Origin: Proteobacteria bacterium UBA6729
GTDB lineage: Bacteria > Pseudomonadota > Gammaproteobacteria > Porifericomitales > Porifericomitaceae
Assembly: GCA_002454015.1 (NCBI GenBank)
Contig: DKIB01000073.1
Span: 7,914-21,980, forward strand
DNA: 14,067 nucleotides
Reading direction: 5' to 3'
A program made the translations under genes and the position numbers. This document shows positions 1 to 6,513 of this stretch, piece after piece (the stretch's first letter is position 1; every line of letters begins with the position of its first letter). The notes below the pieces were generated by a model. It did no database searches and was not told the origin of the DNA. It saw only the letters and a list, made by a program, of their open reading frames with translations.

Positions 1-657
1 CTGCAGCCGTTGCAGGGTGTCGCCGATACGAGCTGCCCCCTGTGCCAGCTGGGCACCCCAGGCCGCCAGTTCCTGACCCAGAGTAACCGGCATGGCATCC
101 ATCAGATGCGTACGCCCGGTAACGACCACTGTGGCAAATTCCTGGGCCCGCCGATCCAGCAGCTGCCGCAGGTGAGACAGCGCAGGGAGCAGGCCTTCGG
201 TGGCCAGTAAACAGTTGCTGACATGGATCGCCGTAGGGATTACATCGTTGCTGCTCTGCGACATATTGACATGGTCATTGGGATGCACGGCCTGGCCCAG
301 CATGCGCGTGGCCAGCGCCGCAACAACCTCGTTACAGTTCATATTGGAACTGGTACCCGAACCGGTCTGGAACGGGTCCACCGGGAAGTGCGCATCATGG
401 CTCCCGCTGGCCACCTCCTGCGCCGCCTGGAAGATGGCATCAGCCTGCTCCTCCGGCAACAGGCCCAGGGCCTGGTTGGTGCGTGCCGCAGCAGCCTTGA
501 TCAGGCCCAGGGCACGGATGAAGGCACGCGGCATCACCTCACCACTGATCGGAAAATTCTCTATCGCCCGCTGGGTCTGCGCCCCATACAGGGCAGCGCC
601 GGGCACCCGCACTGTGCCCAGACTGTCACGCTCTGTTCTGTAGTCCTGATCGCTCAT
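1..657 (-). CDS. fumC: Fumarate hydratase class II, N-terminal part (cut by window edge)
   Basis: Fumarase C interconverts fumarate and L-malate in the TCA cycle in the cytoplasm; the class II enzyme is an iron-free homotetramer. I translated 219 codons from the ATG at 657; the frame is open to base 1, so roughly half of a ~460-residue protein is present. Visible family motifs are the start [25 protein letters not shown], the substrate-site segment [11 protein letters not shown] followed by NEV, and [15 protein letters not shown]. The C-terminal signature loop (GSSxMPxKxN) would lie outside the window. A strong Shine-Dalgarno tract (GGAGGGAGG, 664-672) sits 6 nt before the ATG and fixes the start. 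The gene begins 28 nt after the thiL stop, in the same direction, so it is probably the last or a late gene of the rib-nusB-thiL run. The other aspartase/fumarase superfamily members (e.g. AspA) fit the N-terminal motifs less well. Confidence 0.93.
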   Translation of the reverse strand, partial: MSDQDYRTERDSLGTVRVPGAALYGAQTQRAIENFPISGEVMPRAFIRALGLIKAAAARTNQALGLLPEEQADAIFQAAQEVASGSHDAHFPVDPFQTGSGTSSNMNCNEVVAALATRMLGQAVHPNDHVNMSQSSNDVIPTAIHVSNCLLATEGLLPALSHLRQLLDRRAQEFATVVVTGRTHLMDAMPVTLGQELAAWGAQLAQGAARIGDTLQRLQ

Positions 658-685
658 CTTCAGCCTCCCTCCGGTGATAAAAATA

Positions 686-1636
686 TTAACCGAAATGCCT
701 GTAGCCAGCCACCGACGGCCGGAAGCAGGCCCCATCACGGGTGCGCCAATGCAGACCCGCCCCGCGCCGGGTATATCCCAGCCGGGTCAGTTGCACATCG
801 ATGCCACACAGGCGCTGTGGCAGCTCCTGCTCCCGAGCGGACGGCACCGTGAAACACAGTTCGTAATCATCACCACCGCTGATCGCCAGTTCCCAAAGTT
901 GTGTGCCGCTCACGTCCACGGCAGTCGTCGGCAGTGGCAGTGCCGCCGGATCCAGGGTCGCACCCACACCGGAGGCAGTCAGCAACTGTCCAAGATCGAT
1001 CCCCAGACCATCCGAGATATCTACACAGGCGGTGGCCAGACCCACCAGTGCCCGCCCGGCCTCAACCCGGGGTCGGGGACGATGCAGAGGGGCTGCGGGC
1101 GCCTGCTGATACCGCAGTGCGAGTGCTGCCGCACCCAGCGTGCCGGTAACATAGATCGCATCACCCGCGGCAGCACCCCGGCGACACAGGGCCTGATCCG
1201 GTGCCACCAGCCCGGCTACGGTCATGGTTACCACCAGCGGCCCACATACCAGATCGCCGCCTGCCAGGGCCATATCATACTGCTCCGCCAGTGCAAACAT
1301 CCCGCCGCTGAAGGCCTCCAGCCAATGAGCATCTGCATCGGGCAGGCTGAGTGCCAGCCACCACCAGCGTGGCGCTGCGCCCATCGCGGCCAAATCGCTC
1401 AGGTTTACCGCCAGCGCCTTGTGGCCTATATCCGCAGCTGCCGTATCGCGCTGGAAGTGTCGTCCCGCCACCAGGGTATCCACACTGACTACCAGGTGGC
1501 GGTCTGCAGGCACCCGGACGATGGCGGCATCATCACCGATCCCGAGTTCAAGGTCCGTGGCACCCGGCTGGTGGCGCCGAAAATAGCGCTCGATCAGACT
1601 GAACTCGTCCATGTCACGGTGCGACAGGGCGCTCAT
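686..1636 (-). CDS. thiL: Thiamine-monophosphate kinase
   Basis: ThiL phosphorylates thiamine monophosphate to the active cofactor thiamine diphosphate with ATP. The 316-residue product matches the usual length (E. coli about 325). Motifs in order are [10 protein letters not shown] at the N-terminus, GIGDDAA (metal and nucleotide binding, about residue 32), [44 protein letters not shown] and [11 protein letters not shown]. It ends in GYRHFG. This is a PurM/ThiL-type ATP-binding fold with all visible acidic metal ligands kept. The ATG at 1636 overlaps the nusB stop as ATGA (1633-1636), so translation is probably coupled; a second in-frame ATG eight codons in (1612) would also retain all motifs. 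In many gammaproteobacteria nusB-thiL is followed by pgpA, but here fumC follows. Confidence 0.96.
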   Translation of the reverse strand: MSALSHRDMDEFSLIERYFRRHQPGATDLELGIGDDAAIVRVPADRHLVVSVDTLVAGRHFQRDTAAADIGHKALAVNLSDLAAMGAAPRWWWLALSLPDADAHWLEAFSGGMFALAEQYDMALAGGDLVCGPLVVTMTVAGLVAPDQALCRRGAAAGDAIYVTGTLGAAALALRYQQAPAAPLHRPRPRVEAGRALVGLATACVDISDGLGIDLGQLLTASGVGATLDPAALPLPTTAVDVSGTQLWELAISGGDDYELCFTVPSAREQELPQRLCGIDVQLTRLGYTRRGAGLHWRTRDGACFRPSVAGYRHFG

Positions 1637-2058
1637 GGCTGCCCCGGTGACAGACCGGAATCCGCCGACTTGCGGGCACAGTCCAGTACCGCATTTACGT
1701 AGCGGTGGGCACCCTCGCCGGCAAACTCCCGGGCCAGTTCCACGGCCTCATTGATAGCCACCTTCCAGGGCAGTTCCGGACAGTAGCGCAGTTCATACAG
1801 GCCGATATACAAAACCGCACGCACCACAGGGTCCAGCTGTGACCAGGGGCGACTCATGCAGGGCTCCAGGGTTGCATCCAGTTCCCCCTGATGTGCCTCT
1901 ATACCCTGTGCCAATTTCCGGAACCACTGTTGATCTGCCAGACGGAACGTCTCCTCTTCCGCAAAGGCGGCGATCACGGCCGCCATTTCCATGCCGCTGA
2001 GTTCGCGTTGATAGAGGGCCTGCACCACACAGCGCCGTGCCCGCCTGCGCGCCTTCAT
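1633..2058 (-). CDS. nusB: Transcription antitermination factor NusB
   Basis: NusB is the small all-helical protein that with NusE (S10) binds boxA RNA in antitermination of rRNA operons. From the ATG at 2058 the product is 141 residues, close to the 139 of E. coli, and begins MKARRRARRCVVQALYQ, matching the Arg-rich family N-terminus. The C-terminal half has the conserved blocks LDPVVRAVLYIGLYEL, PWKVAINEAVELA and a YVNAVLD helix. An in-frame ATG at 2079 would add seven residues (MPPDRRA). I prefer 2058 because the family starts there and because ATG 2058 overlaps the ribH stop as ATGA (2055-2058), the same junction style as nusB/thiL. An inverted repeat (2071-2089) lies 12 nt upstream of this start. 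The ribH-nusB neighbourhood is classical. Confidence 0.95.
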   Translation of the reverse strand: MKARRRARRCVVQALYQRELSGMEMAAVIAAFAEEETFRLADQQWFRKLAQGIEAHQGELDATLEPCMSRPWSQLDPVVRAVLYIGLYELRYCPELPWKVAINEAVELAREFAGEGAHRYVNAVLDCARKSADSGLSPGQP

Positions 2059-2528
2059 GGCGCGTCTATCTGGCGGCATAATGCCGCCATCTCCAGGGCT
2101 GCCAGGGCTGCCTGATGGCCGCGATTGCCCGGGCCGATCGCGGCGCGTGCCTCGGCCTGCCGGATATTCTCAACGGTCAGCACACCGAGGGCCACCGGCA
2201 CCTCCAGCCCAACCGTCGCCAAACCACGGATACACTCGGTGCTGATCAGTTCATGATGCAGGGTCTCGCCGCGAATCACTGCCCCCAGTGCAATGATCGC
2301 ATCCGGTGGTGCAGTACGGGCCAGCCGATGCGCCGCCTGTGGCAACTCAAAGACCCCCGGCACCCGCAGCACCTGAACCTGTTGCTGTTGCAGACCTTCG
2401 GCCCACAAGCACTGCAGGCACCCTTGCAGCAGGCCATCCACAATCGCCGCATTGAATCGTGCAGCGATCACACTGACGCGCAGTTTGGCTACAGCATGCT
2501 GCAGGGGAGATGGTGCGGCCTTCTCCAT
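2055..2528 (-). CDS. ribH: 6,7-dimethyl-8-ribityllumazine synthase
   Basis: Lumazine synthase condenses 5-amino-6-ribitylaminouracil with 3,4-dihydroxy-2-butanone 4-phosphate, the penultimate step of riboflavin synthesis, usually as a hollow oligomer. The 157 residues contain VIAARFNAAIV (ring-binding Phe-Asn), RVPGVFELP, ALGAVIRGETLHHEL (the catalytic His follows Thr-Leu), GVLTVENI and GNRGHQAALAALEMA (the usual Asn-Lys-Gly is Asn-Arg-Gly here, a conservative change). The start is ambiguous by one codon: the ribBA stop TGA (2534-2532) is followed directly by GTG (2531) and ATG (2528), in the same frame. A GGAG is 9 nt from the GTG and 12 nt from the ATG; I chose ATG. Its product partners RibBA and RibE are encoded immediately upstream. 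Confidence 0.95.
   Translation of the reverse strand: MEKAAPSPLQHAVAKLRVSVIAARFNAAIVDGLLQGCLQCLWAEGLQQQQVQVLRVPGVFELPQAAHRLARTAPPDAIIALGAVIRGETLHHELISTECIRGLATVGLEVPVALGVLTVENIRQAEARAAIGPGNRGHQAALAALEMAALCRQIDAP
2071..2089. repeat. Perfect 9-nt inverted repeat with 1-nt centre at the ribH/nusB junction
   Basis: TGGCGGCAT (2071-2079) and ATGCCGCCA (2081-2089) are exact reverse complements around a single base. In the mRNA (minus sense) this can fold into a G+C-rich hairpin of about 7 bp with a small A/U loop, inside the last codons of ribH and just before the nusB start. There is no following U tract, so it is not an intrinsic terminator. It could hold back independent nusB initiation so that translation depends on ribosomes arriving from ribH. 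It may equally be a by-product of alanine/arginine codons in this GC-rich DNA. Confidence 0.45.
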
Positions 2529-2531
2529 CAC

Positions 2532-3620
2532 TCAAGTGCACTCCGGTTCCACAAACTCTACTATCTCCAGACCAAACCCGGCCAGGGCATGCATGCGCCG
2601 TGGAGAACTCAACACGCGCATCTTCTGCACGCCGATATCCACCAGAATCTGTGCGCCTATACCGATGGTACGCAGATCATGGGGATGTTCCATGGTTCCA
2701 CCGCTGCCCAGAGACTCAACCCGGGCTACTACCTCCTCCGGTTCCAGCGGGTCACACAGCACGACTGCCACACCCCCCTCACGACCGATACGCAACAAGG
2801 TTCTCTGTATGTTGTGACCCTTCACAAGTCCGGTCAGATCCAGCACCGGGTCATGCAGATGTACGCGCACCAGTACCGGCCGGGCAGGTTCCAGTTCACC
2901 CGCCACCAGGGCATAGTGAATACCGGTATGAATCAGATCCTTGTACACCAGCAGGCGGAAGTCACCAAACTCCGTGTGTACGGCTTGCTCACACAATCGT
3001 TGTACGGTCTTTTCATTCTGCATGCGATAACTGATCAGGTCCGCTATGGTGCCCAGCTGCAGGCTGTGCTGCTCGGCGAATTGCTCCAGTTGGGGACGTC
3101 TGGCCATGCTGCCATCCTCATTCAGGATCTCCACAATCACCGCCGCCGGATGCAGACGTGCCAGACGCGCCAGGTCACAGCCCGCCTCCGTGTGTCCGGC
3201 ACGTACCAGCACCCCCCCTGGATGTGCCATCAGTGGAAACACATGTCCCGGGCGGACCAGATCGGCAGGGCCGGTATCCGGCGCAACGGCTGTACGCACG
3301 GTGTGTGCCCGGTCCGCTGCCGAGATCCCCGTCGTCACCCCGGTGCCCGCATCAATGGAGGCGGTAAAGTTGGTGCCATGACAGGAAAAACCGCGGTTGG
3401 ACATCAGCGGCAAGCGCAGGCGTTCGCAATCCTCCGGTGTCAGCGCAAGGCAGATCAGGCCACGCCCATGCCGGGACATAAAGTTAATATGCCCGGCCTT
3501 TACCTGACAGGCCGCCATCACCAGATCTCCCTCGTTTTCACGTTCGTGATCATCCATGAGTACCACCATACGCCCTGCACCAAACTCGGCTACCAGTGAC
3601 TCGGTATCATGCAAACTCAT
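2532..3620 (-). CDS. ribBA: 3,4-dihydroxy-2-butanone 4-phosphate synthase with C-terminal GTP-cyclohydrolase II-like domain lacking the zinc site (RibBX type)
   Basis: The N-terminal domain (about residues 1-200 of 362) converts ribulose 5-phosphate to the four-carbon precursor of riboflavin. It keeps the acidic active-site loop [34 protein letters not shown] and [11 protein letters not shown], all expected of active RibB. The C-terminal domain is recognisably RibA-derived ([27 protein letters not shown] near the end). It lacks the GTP cyclohydrolase II zinc signature C-x10-C-x-C: the stretch after LVRVHLHD has no cysteine. That matches the proteobacterial RibBX variant, in which the second domain has no cyclohydrolase activity, so a separate ribA should exist elsewhere. 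Start: the ATG at 3620 has a good Shine-Dalgarno (3627-3631). The open frame extends to 3770, but those 50 residues are Trp-rich out-of-frame ribE sequence. It overlaps ribE by 14 nt. Confidence 0.94.
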   Translation of the reverse strand: MSLHDTESLVAEFGAGRMVVLMDDHERENEGDLVMAACQVKAGHINFMSRHGRGLICLALTPEDCERLRLPLMSNRGFSCHGTNFTASIDAGTGVTTGISAADRAHTVRTAVAPDTGPADLVRPGHVFPLMAHPGGVLVRAGHTEAGCDLARLARLHPAAVIVEILNEDGSMARRPQLEQFAEQHSLQLGTIADLISYRMQNEKTVQRLCEQAVHTEFGDFRLLVYKDLIHTGIHYALVAGELEPARPVLVRVHLHDPVLDLTGLVKGHNIQRTLLRIGREGGVAVVLCDPLEPEEVVARVESLGSGGTMEHPHDLRTIGIGAQILVDIGVQKMRVLSSPRRMHALAGFGLEIVEFVEPECT

Positions 3621-4194
3621 GGCGTACCTCCAACAACCGCTCCACATAACGTGCCAGCTGATCCACTTCCAGATTAACAGCTTGACCGGTGGGCAACTCT
3701 CCCAGCGTGGTATGTGCCAATGTATAAGGGACCAGACTCGCAGTACAAGCGTTATCCTCCACCCCGGCAATGGTCAAACTGACACCATCCACACACAGCG
3801 CACCCCGTGCACACAGATAGCGTTGCAACGCGGTCGGCACGTGGATGGTGAGTCGTTTGCAATCCGCAGCAGCCGTGCAGGCAACCACCTCGCCCATGCC
3901 GTCCACGTGACCGCTCACCAGATGGCCAGCCAATGGCTCCCCCAGACACAGGGCAGGCTCCAGATTAACCCTCTCCCCGACCTGCAAGCGTCCCAACATG
4001 GTTTGCTGGCAGGTCTGCGGAGACAGCTGGGCATGAAAGGTGCTGCCCGTGGCAGCCACTACCGTCAAGCAGGCACCGTTAACCGCAACACTGTCACCCG
4101 GACGCAATGCCGTCAACCCGACCGCGGTGATACACAGTTTCTGGCTGTCCGCAGTCACAACTTGGCCCATGGCCTGAATAATCCCGGTAAACAT
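3607..4194 (-). CDS. ribE: Riboflavin synthase alpha chain
   Basis: Riboflavin synthase dismutates two molecules of 6,7-dimethyl-8-ribityllumazine into riboflavin and the pyrimidine precursor. The 195-residue product is slightly short (E. coli about 213). It shows the internal two-fold repeat of the family: repeat one has MFTGIIQAMG, PGDSVAVNGACLTVV; repeat two has GHLVSGHVDG, CVDGVSLTIAG, VPYTLAHTTLG. The C-terminal helix NLEVDQLARYVERL is intact. The start at 4194 is fixed by the invariant MFTGI N-terminus; GGTGGAT just upstream is a weak ribosome site. There are only 32 nt between the pgi stop and this start, too little for an FMN riboswitch. The C-terminus overlaps ribBA by 14 nt, and RibE, RibBA and RibH here form three of the riboflavin pathway steps; ribD and a true ribA are not in the window. 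Confidence 0.96.
   Translation of the reverse strand: MFTGIIQAMGQVVTADSQKLCITAVGLTALRPGDSVAVNGACLTVVAATGSTFHAQLSPQTCQQTMLGRLQVGERVNLEPALCLGEPLAGHLVSGHVDGMGEVVACTAAADCKRLTIHVPTALQRYLCARGALCVDGVSLTIAGVEDNACTASLVPYTLAHTTLGELPTGQAVNLEVDQLARYVERLLEVRHEFA
3627..3631 (-). promoter_or_regulatory. Shine-Dalgarno deciding the ribBA start
   Basis: GGAGG on the minus strand lies 6 nt before the ATG at 3620, inside the 3' end of ribE. It shows that the long upstream extension of the reading frame (to 3770) is not translated as ribBA. Confidence 0.75.
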
Positions 4195-4211
4195 ACATCC
4201 ACCCGGGGGCT

Positions 4212-4220
4212 ATTGTACCA
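4212..4220 (-). promoter_or_regulatory. Candidate extended -10 promoter element before ribE
   Basis: On the minus strand TGGTACAAT fits the extended -10 pattern TGn-TAtAAT (5 of 6 hexamer bases plus TG). I see no good -35 hexamer at normal spacing, which extended -10 promoters can do without. It lies in the 32-nt pgi-ribE gap, and a start about 7 nt downstream (near 4205) would give a leader of about ten nucleotides. If real, it would let the riboflavin genes be transcribed independently of galU-pgi. A motif match only. Confidence 0.35.
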
Positions 4221-4226
4221 GCAGCC

Positions 4227-5612
4227 TCAACGACGTACGGCATCCACAAAGGGCTGGTCGAAGGCGTTGCTGCCCCATAGCACGGACAGCGCATACACCT
4301 TGTGTTCATACAGGGCGATCAATTGTCCCAATGCGCGAGGGGTCAGGGCCCGCATATGCAATATGCTGTGCGGGCGCCCGCCGGGACAGCGCCCACTCCC
4401 GGAGCCCCGACCCCGTGCCAGCACCCGGGCACAGTCTGCCGCACGACGCAACAGTTCGGCACGCCGTGACTGCAGCTGCGGGGCCGGGGCTCGCTGTACC
4501 AGCACCAGGTCTGCTGCGAAGGGGGTACCGCCCTGATAAAGCAGTTGAAAGTAACTGTGTCGGGCGGCATAGCCCGGGCCACCCCACAAAGGCACCCCCT
4601 GCCCAACCGGCTTGCCCAGGCTTTCCATCTCCAGCTGGCCCAGATACGGCACCAGTGCAGCCAGGCGCTCATCAAAGACCAGCAACACCCGGCTGTGCAC
4701 CCCCAGATAGCCGATATTCCAGGCATCAAACAGCGCCAGCAGGATGGCAGGATTACGTGCCGCGGGGGTTTGCAGCACCCGGCGGTCCATATCCCGCCCC
4801 CCGTTCAAAAAGCCCTGAAAGGCACGGGTACCCACGCAGATCATCGCTGCCAGCCCCATCGCCGACCACACCGAATACCGTCCCCCCACCGTTGGTTCCA
4901 TATAAAAACAGCGCGATGGAGACAGGCCAAACTCGCGCATGGCACCCCGCGCAGCTGAGATCCCGACCATCTGCAACCGTCCCGCCGCAGTGCCCTGCCG
5001 GGCCTGCAGCCAGTCCCGAGCCCGGCGGGCATTGAGCAGGGTTTCCCAGGTAGTAAAGGACTTGGAACTCACGATGAACAGTACCCGCCGCGGGTCCAGC
5101 CGCGCCAACAGGCGTTCCAGTCCCAGACCATCCGGTCCGGCAATAAAATGCACTGCGGGTGCACCGCGTGCGGGCCCGAGCGCGTCTACCAACAGGCGTG
5201 CGCCCAATTCTGATCCACCCACCCCCAAATTGACTATATCCGTGAAGGACCGGGCACCCGGCCCTGTACAGCGCCCCTGCCGTATCCGGTCGGCAAATTC
5301 CAGGGCCCGGGTCAGCTGCAGCGCCATACGCCGGGCGGTCCCCCGGGCGTGCATTGCCGGTGTGCCCCGCAGGGCGGTATGCAGAGCCGCCGTGCCGTTA
5401 TTGACCGGATGCCCGGCACACAATTCCCTGAACCGCTGCCGCAGACCCCGACTCCGCGCCCAGGCCAGCAGTGCCTCCATGACCTGGGCGTCGGCCCGTT
5501 GCGCCCCCAGATCCAGACGCAGCCCACCCAGGGCCAGCCGTCGGTTCCGCAGTACGATGCGACGTTGTTCTGCCAGTCGTGCCGCATGCTCCTGCAGTCT
5601 GGCAACGATCAT
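4227..5612 (-). CDS. pgi: Glucose-6-phosphate isomerase, reduced and divergent
   Basis: Pgi interconverts glucose 6-phosphate and fructose 6-phosphate in the cytoplasm. The 461 residues show the SIS-domain core in order: DIVNLGVGGSELGA, the phosphate loop SSKSFTTWETLLNA, GGRYSVWSAMGL (Arg kept), QLEMESLGKP (Gln and catalytic-base Glu kept; the usual MESNGK Asn is Leu), ARHSYFQLLYQGG (His kept; usual GTNGQHxFYQ), and LIALYEHKVY. Sequence style is E. coli-like (about 550 residues) yet about 90 residues shorter, through internal losses and a missing tail. After FDQ, where the family has Lys seven positions on (Lys518 in the animal enzyme numbering), this protein has Arg and then stops. Lys to Arg is conservative, so activity is uncertain rather than excluded. 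The ATG at 5612 overlaps the galU stop as ATGA. The sugar-phosphate pair galU-pgi suggests a role in UDP-glucose/polysaccharide precursor flux. Confidence 0.9.
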   Translation of the reverse strand: MIVARLQEHAARLAEQRRIVLRNRRLALGGLRLDLGAQRADAQVMEALLAWARSRGLRQRFRELCAGHPVNNGTAALHTALRGTPAMHARGTARRMALQLTRALEFADRIRQGRCTGPGARSFTDIVNLGVGGSELGARLLVDALGPARGAPAVHFIAGPDGLGLERLLARLDPRRVLFIVSSKSFTTWETLLNARRARDWLQARQGTAAGRLQMVGISAARGAMREFGLSPSRCFYMEPTVGGRYSVWSAMGLAAMICVGTRAFQGFLNGGRDMDRRVLQTPAARNPAILLALFDAWNIGYLGVHSRVLLVFDERLAALVPYLGQLEMESLGKPVGQGVPLWGGPGYAARHSYFQLLYQGGTPFAADLVLVQRAPAPQLQSRRAELLRRAADCARVLARGRGSGSGRCPGGRPHSILHMRALTPRALGQLIALYEHKVYALSVLWGSNAFDQPFVDAVRR

Positions 5613-6397
5613 AATGTGCTCAGGGCGGTGCGCAATATCGGTGCCAACTGCGGGTCACGCAGGCCATACTCCAGTACCGCCTGCACCAGCCCCGCCCGAC
5701 TGCCACAATCGTAACAACGCCCATCAAAACGCACCGCACCGAGTTCCAGACGGGTCATGGCATCGGTCAGTTGTACCTCATCATTATGACCAGAGCCTTG
5801 TCTGGCCAGCCATTCAAACAGTTCCGGGGTAAACAGATAGCGGCCCGTCACGGCCAGATTGGACGGCGCCTGATCGGGCTCCGGTTTTTCTACCAGCCCC
5901 CGTACCGGCAGCACCCCCTCCCGGGTATCGTCGCAATCAGCAATCCCGTAAGCCGACAACTGTGCGGACGGTACCGGATTGACCAGGATCAGGCTATTCC
6001 CCGCGAAGGCCTGCACCAGAGCCGCCATCCCGGCCTGTGGTGGATACAACAACACATCCGGCAGCATCACGCCGAAGGGGGCAGCGCCGACTACCGAACG
6101 ACTCTGCAGCACCGCATCACCCAGACCCAGCGGGCGTTCCTGCACGACCACGGAAAACCGCGACAAGCCCGGCCAGGCATCACTACGTGCCTGCAGATAG
6201 CCCAGCACCGCCGGACGCGATTCCCGGCACACCAGCACCAGTTCTTCAACACCGGCCAGCGCAGCCTCCATTGCTATGTAGTCGATTATCGGTCGGTCCA
6301 CTACGGTGAGCAGTTCCTTGTCCACCGCCAGCGTAGCCGGGCGCATACGCGTACCCAACCCCGCCGCCGGGATGACCACCTTGGGGATCTGTGTCAT
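5609..6397 (-). CDS. galU: UTP-glucose-1-phosphate uridylyltransferase (GalU-like)
   Basis: GalU makes UDP-glucose from UTP and glucose 1-phosphate, the donor for surface polysaccharides. The 262-residue protein is shorter than usual (about 290-300). The nucleotide-binding N-terminus VVIPAAGLGTRMRPAT is clear. The next part of the signature is altered: the usual TKxxPKEMLP reads TLAVDKELLT, so the first Lys, the Pro and the Met are changed while the Lys-Glu is kept. Downstream are PLGLGDAVLQS, GLVEKPEPDQAPSNL with GRYLF (sugar-phosphate Lys in EKP kept), EVQLTDAM and CYDCGSRAGLVQAVLEYGL, all typical of GalU rather than of RfbA or GlmU. It is the first gene of the minus-strand run, diverging from mutS, with an extended -10 motif about 46 nt upstream. 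No strong ribosome-binding site precedes the ATG. Altered substrate preference is possible but unproven. Confidence 0.88.
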   Translation of the reverse strand: MTQIPKVVIPAAGLGTRMRPATLAVDKELLTVVDRPIIDYIAMEAALAGVEELVLVCRESRPAVLGYLQARSDAWPGLSRFSVVVQERPLGLGDAVLQSRSVVGAAPFGVMLPDVLLYPPQAGMAALVQAFAGNSLILVNPVPSAQLSAYGIADCDDTREGVLPVRGLVEKPEPDQAPSNLAVTGRYLFTPELFEWLARQGSGHNDEVQLTDAMTRLELGAVRFDGRCYDCGSRAGLVQAVLEYGLRDPQLAPILRTALSTL

Positions 6398-6442
6398 TGC
6401 GGTATCATGAGCGTGGGGCTGAGTTCCGTTACAGGCGGATTT

Positions 6443-6451
6443 ATTCTAGCA
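6443..6451 (-). promoter_or_regulatory. Candidate extended -10 promoter element for the galU operon
   Basis: On the minus strand TGCTAGAAT matches TGn plus a -10 hexamer with 5 of 6 consensus bases. It lies in the divergent galU-mutS gap; transcription from about 6436 would give a leader near 39 nt before the galU ATG at 6397. No convincing -35 hexamer is seen 16-18 nt upstream (the area is G+C-rich). I could not pick out a comparable motif for mutS on the plus strand. Confidence 0.4.
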
Positions 6452-6513
6452 TGGTCCCGGCGCGCGGCTGCCGATGATTGATCGGCACGGCGTCCTGTAG
6501 CATGATTACACCC

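Noticed and set aside
674..1702. 342-codon plus-strand open frame over thiL
   Set aside because: Antisense shadow; thiL has all its family motifs on the minus strand.
2115..3599. Long open frame (494 codons) on the plus strand across ribH and ribBA
   Set aside because: It is antisense to two clearly conserved genes, has His/Gln-rich low-information sequence with no recognisable motif and is explained by GC-rich codon bias on the opposite strand.
4195..4226. FMN riboswitch before ribE
   Set aside because: Only 32 nt between pgi and ribE; the element needs well over 100 nt and none of its conserved helices is visible.
4195..4260. Frameshift near the 3' end of pgi that hides the missing catalytic Lys and tail
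   Set aside because: Neither alternative frame past 4227 restores family-like residues; the gene appears to end there.
6478..6501. TTG at 6478 as the mutS start
   Set aside because: Rare start codon without Shine-Dalgarno and extra residues not seen in the family; ATG codons at 6502 and 6514 are better.
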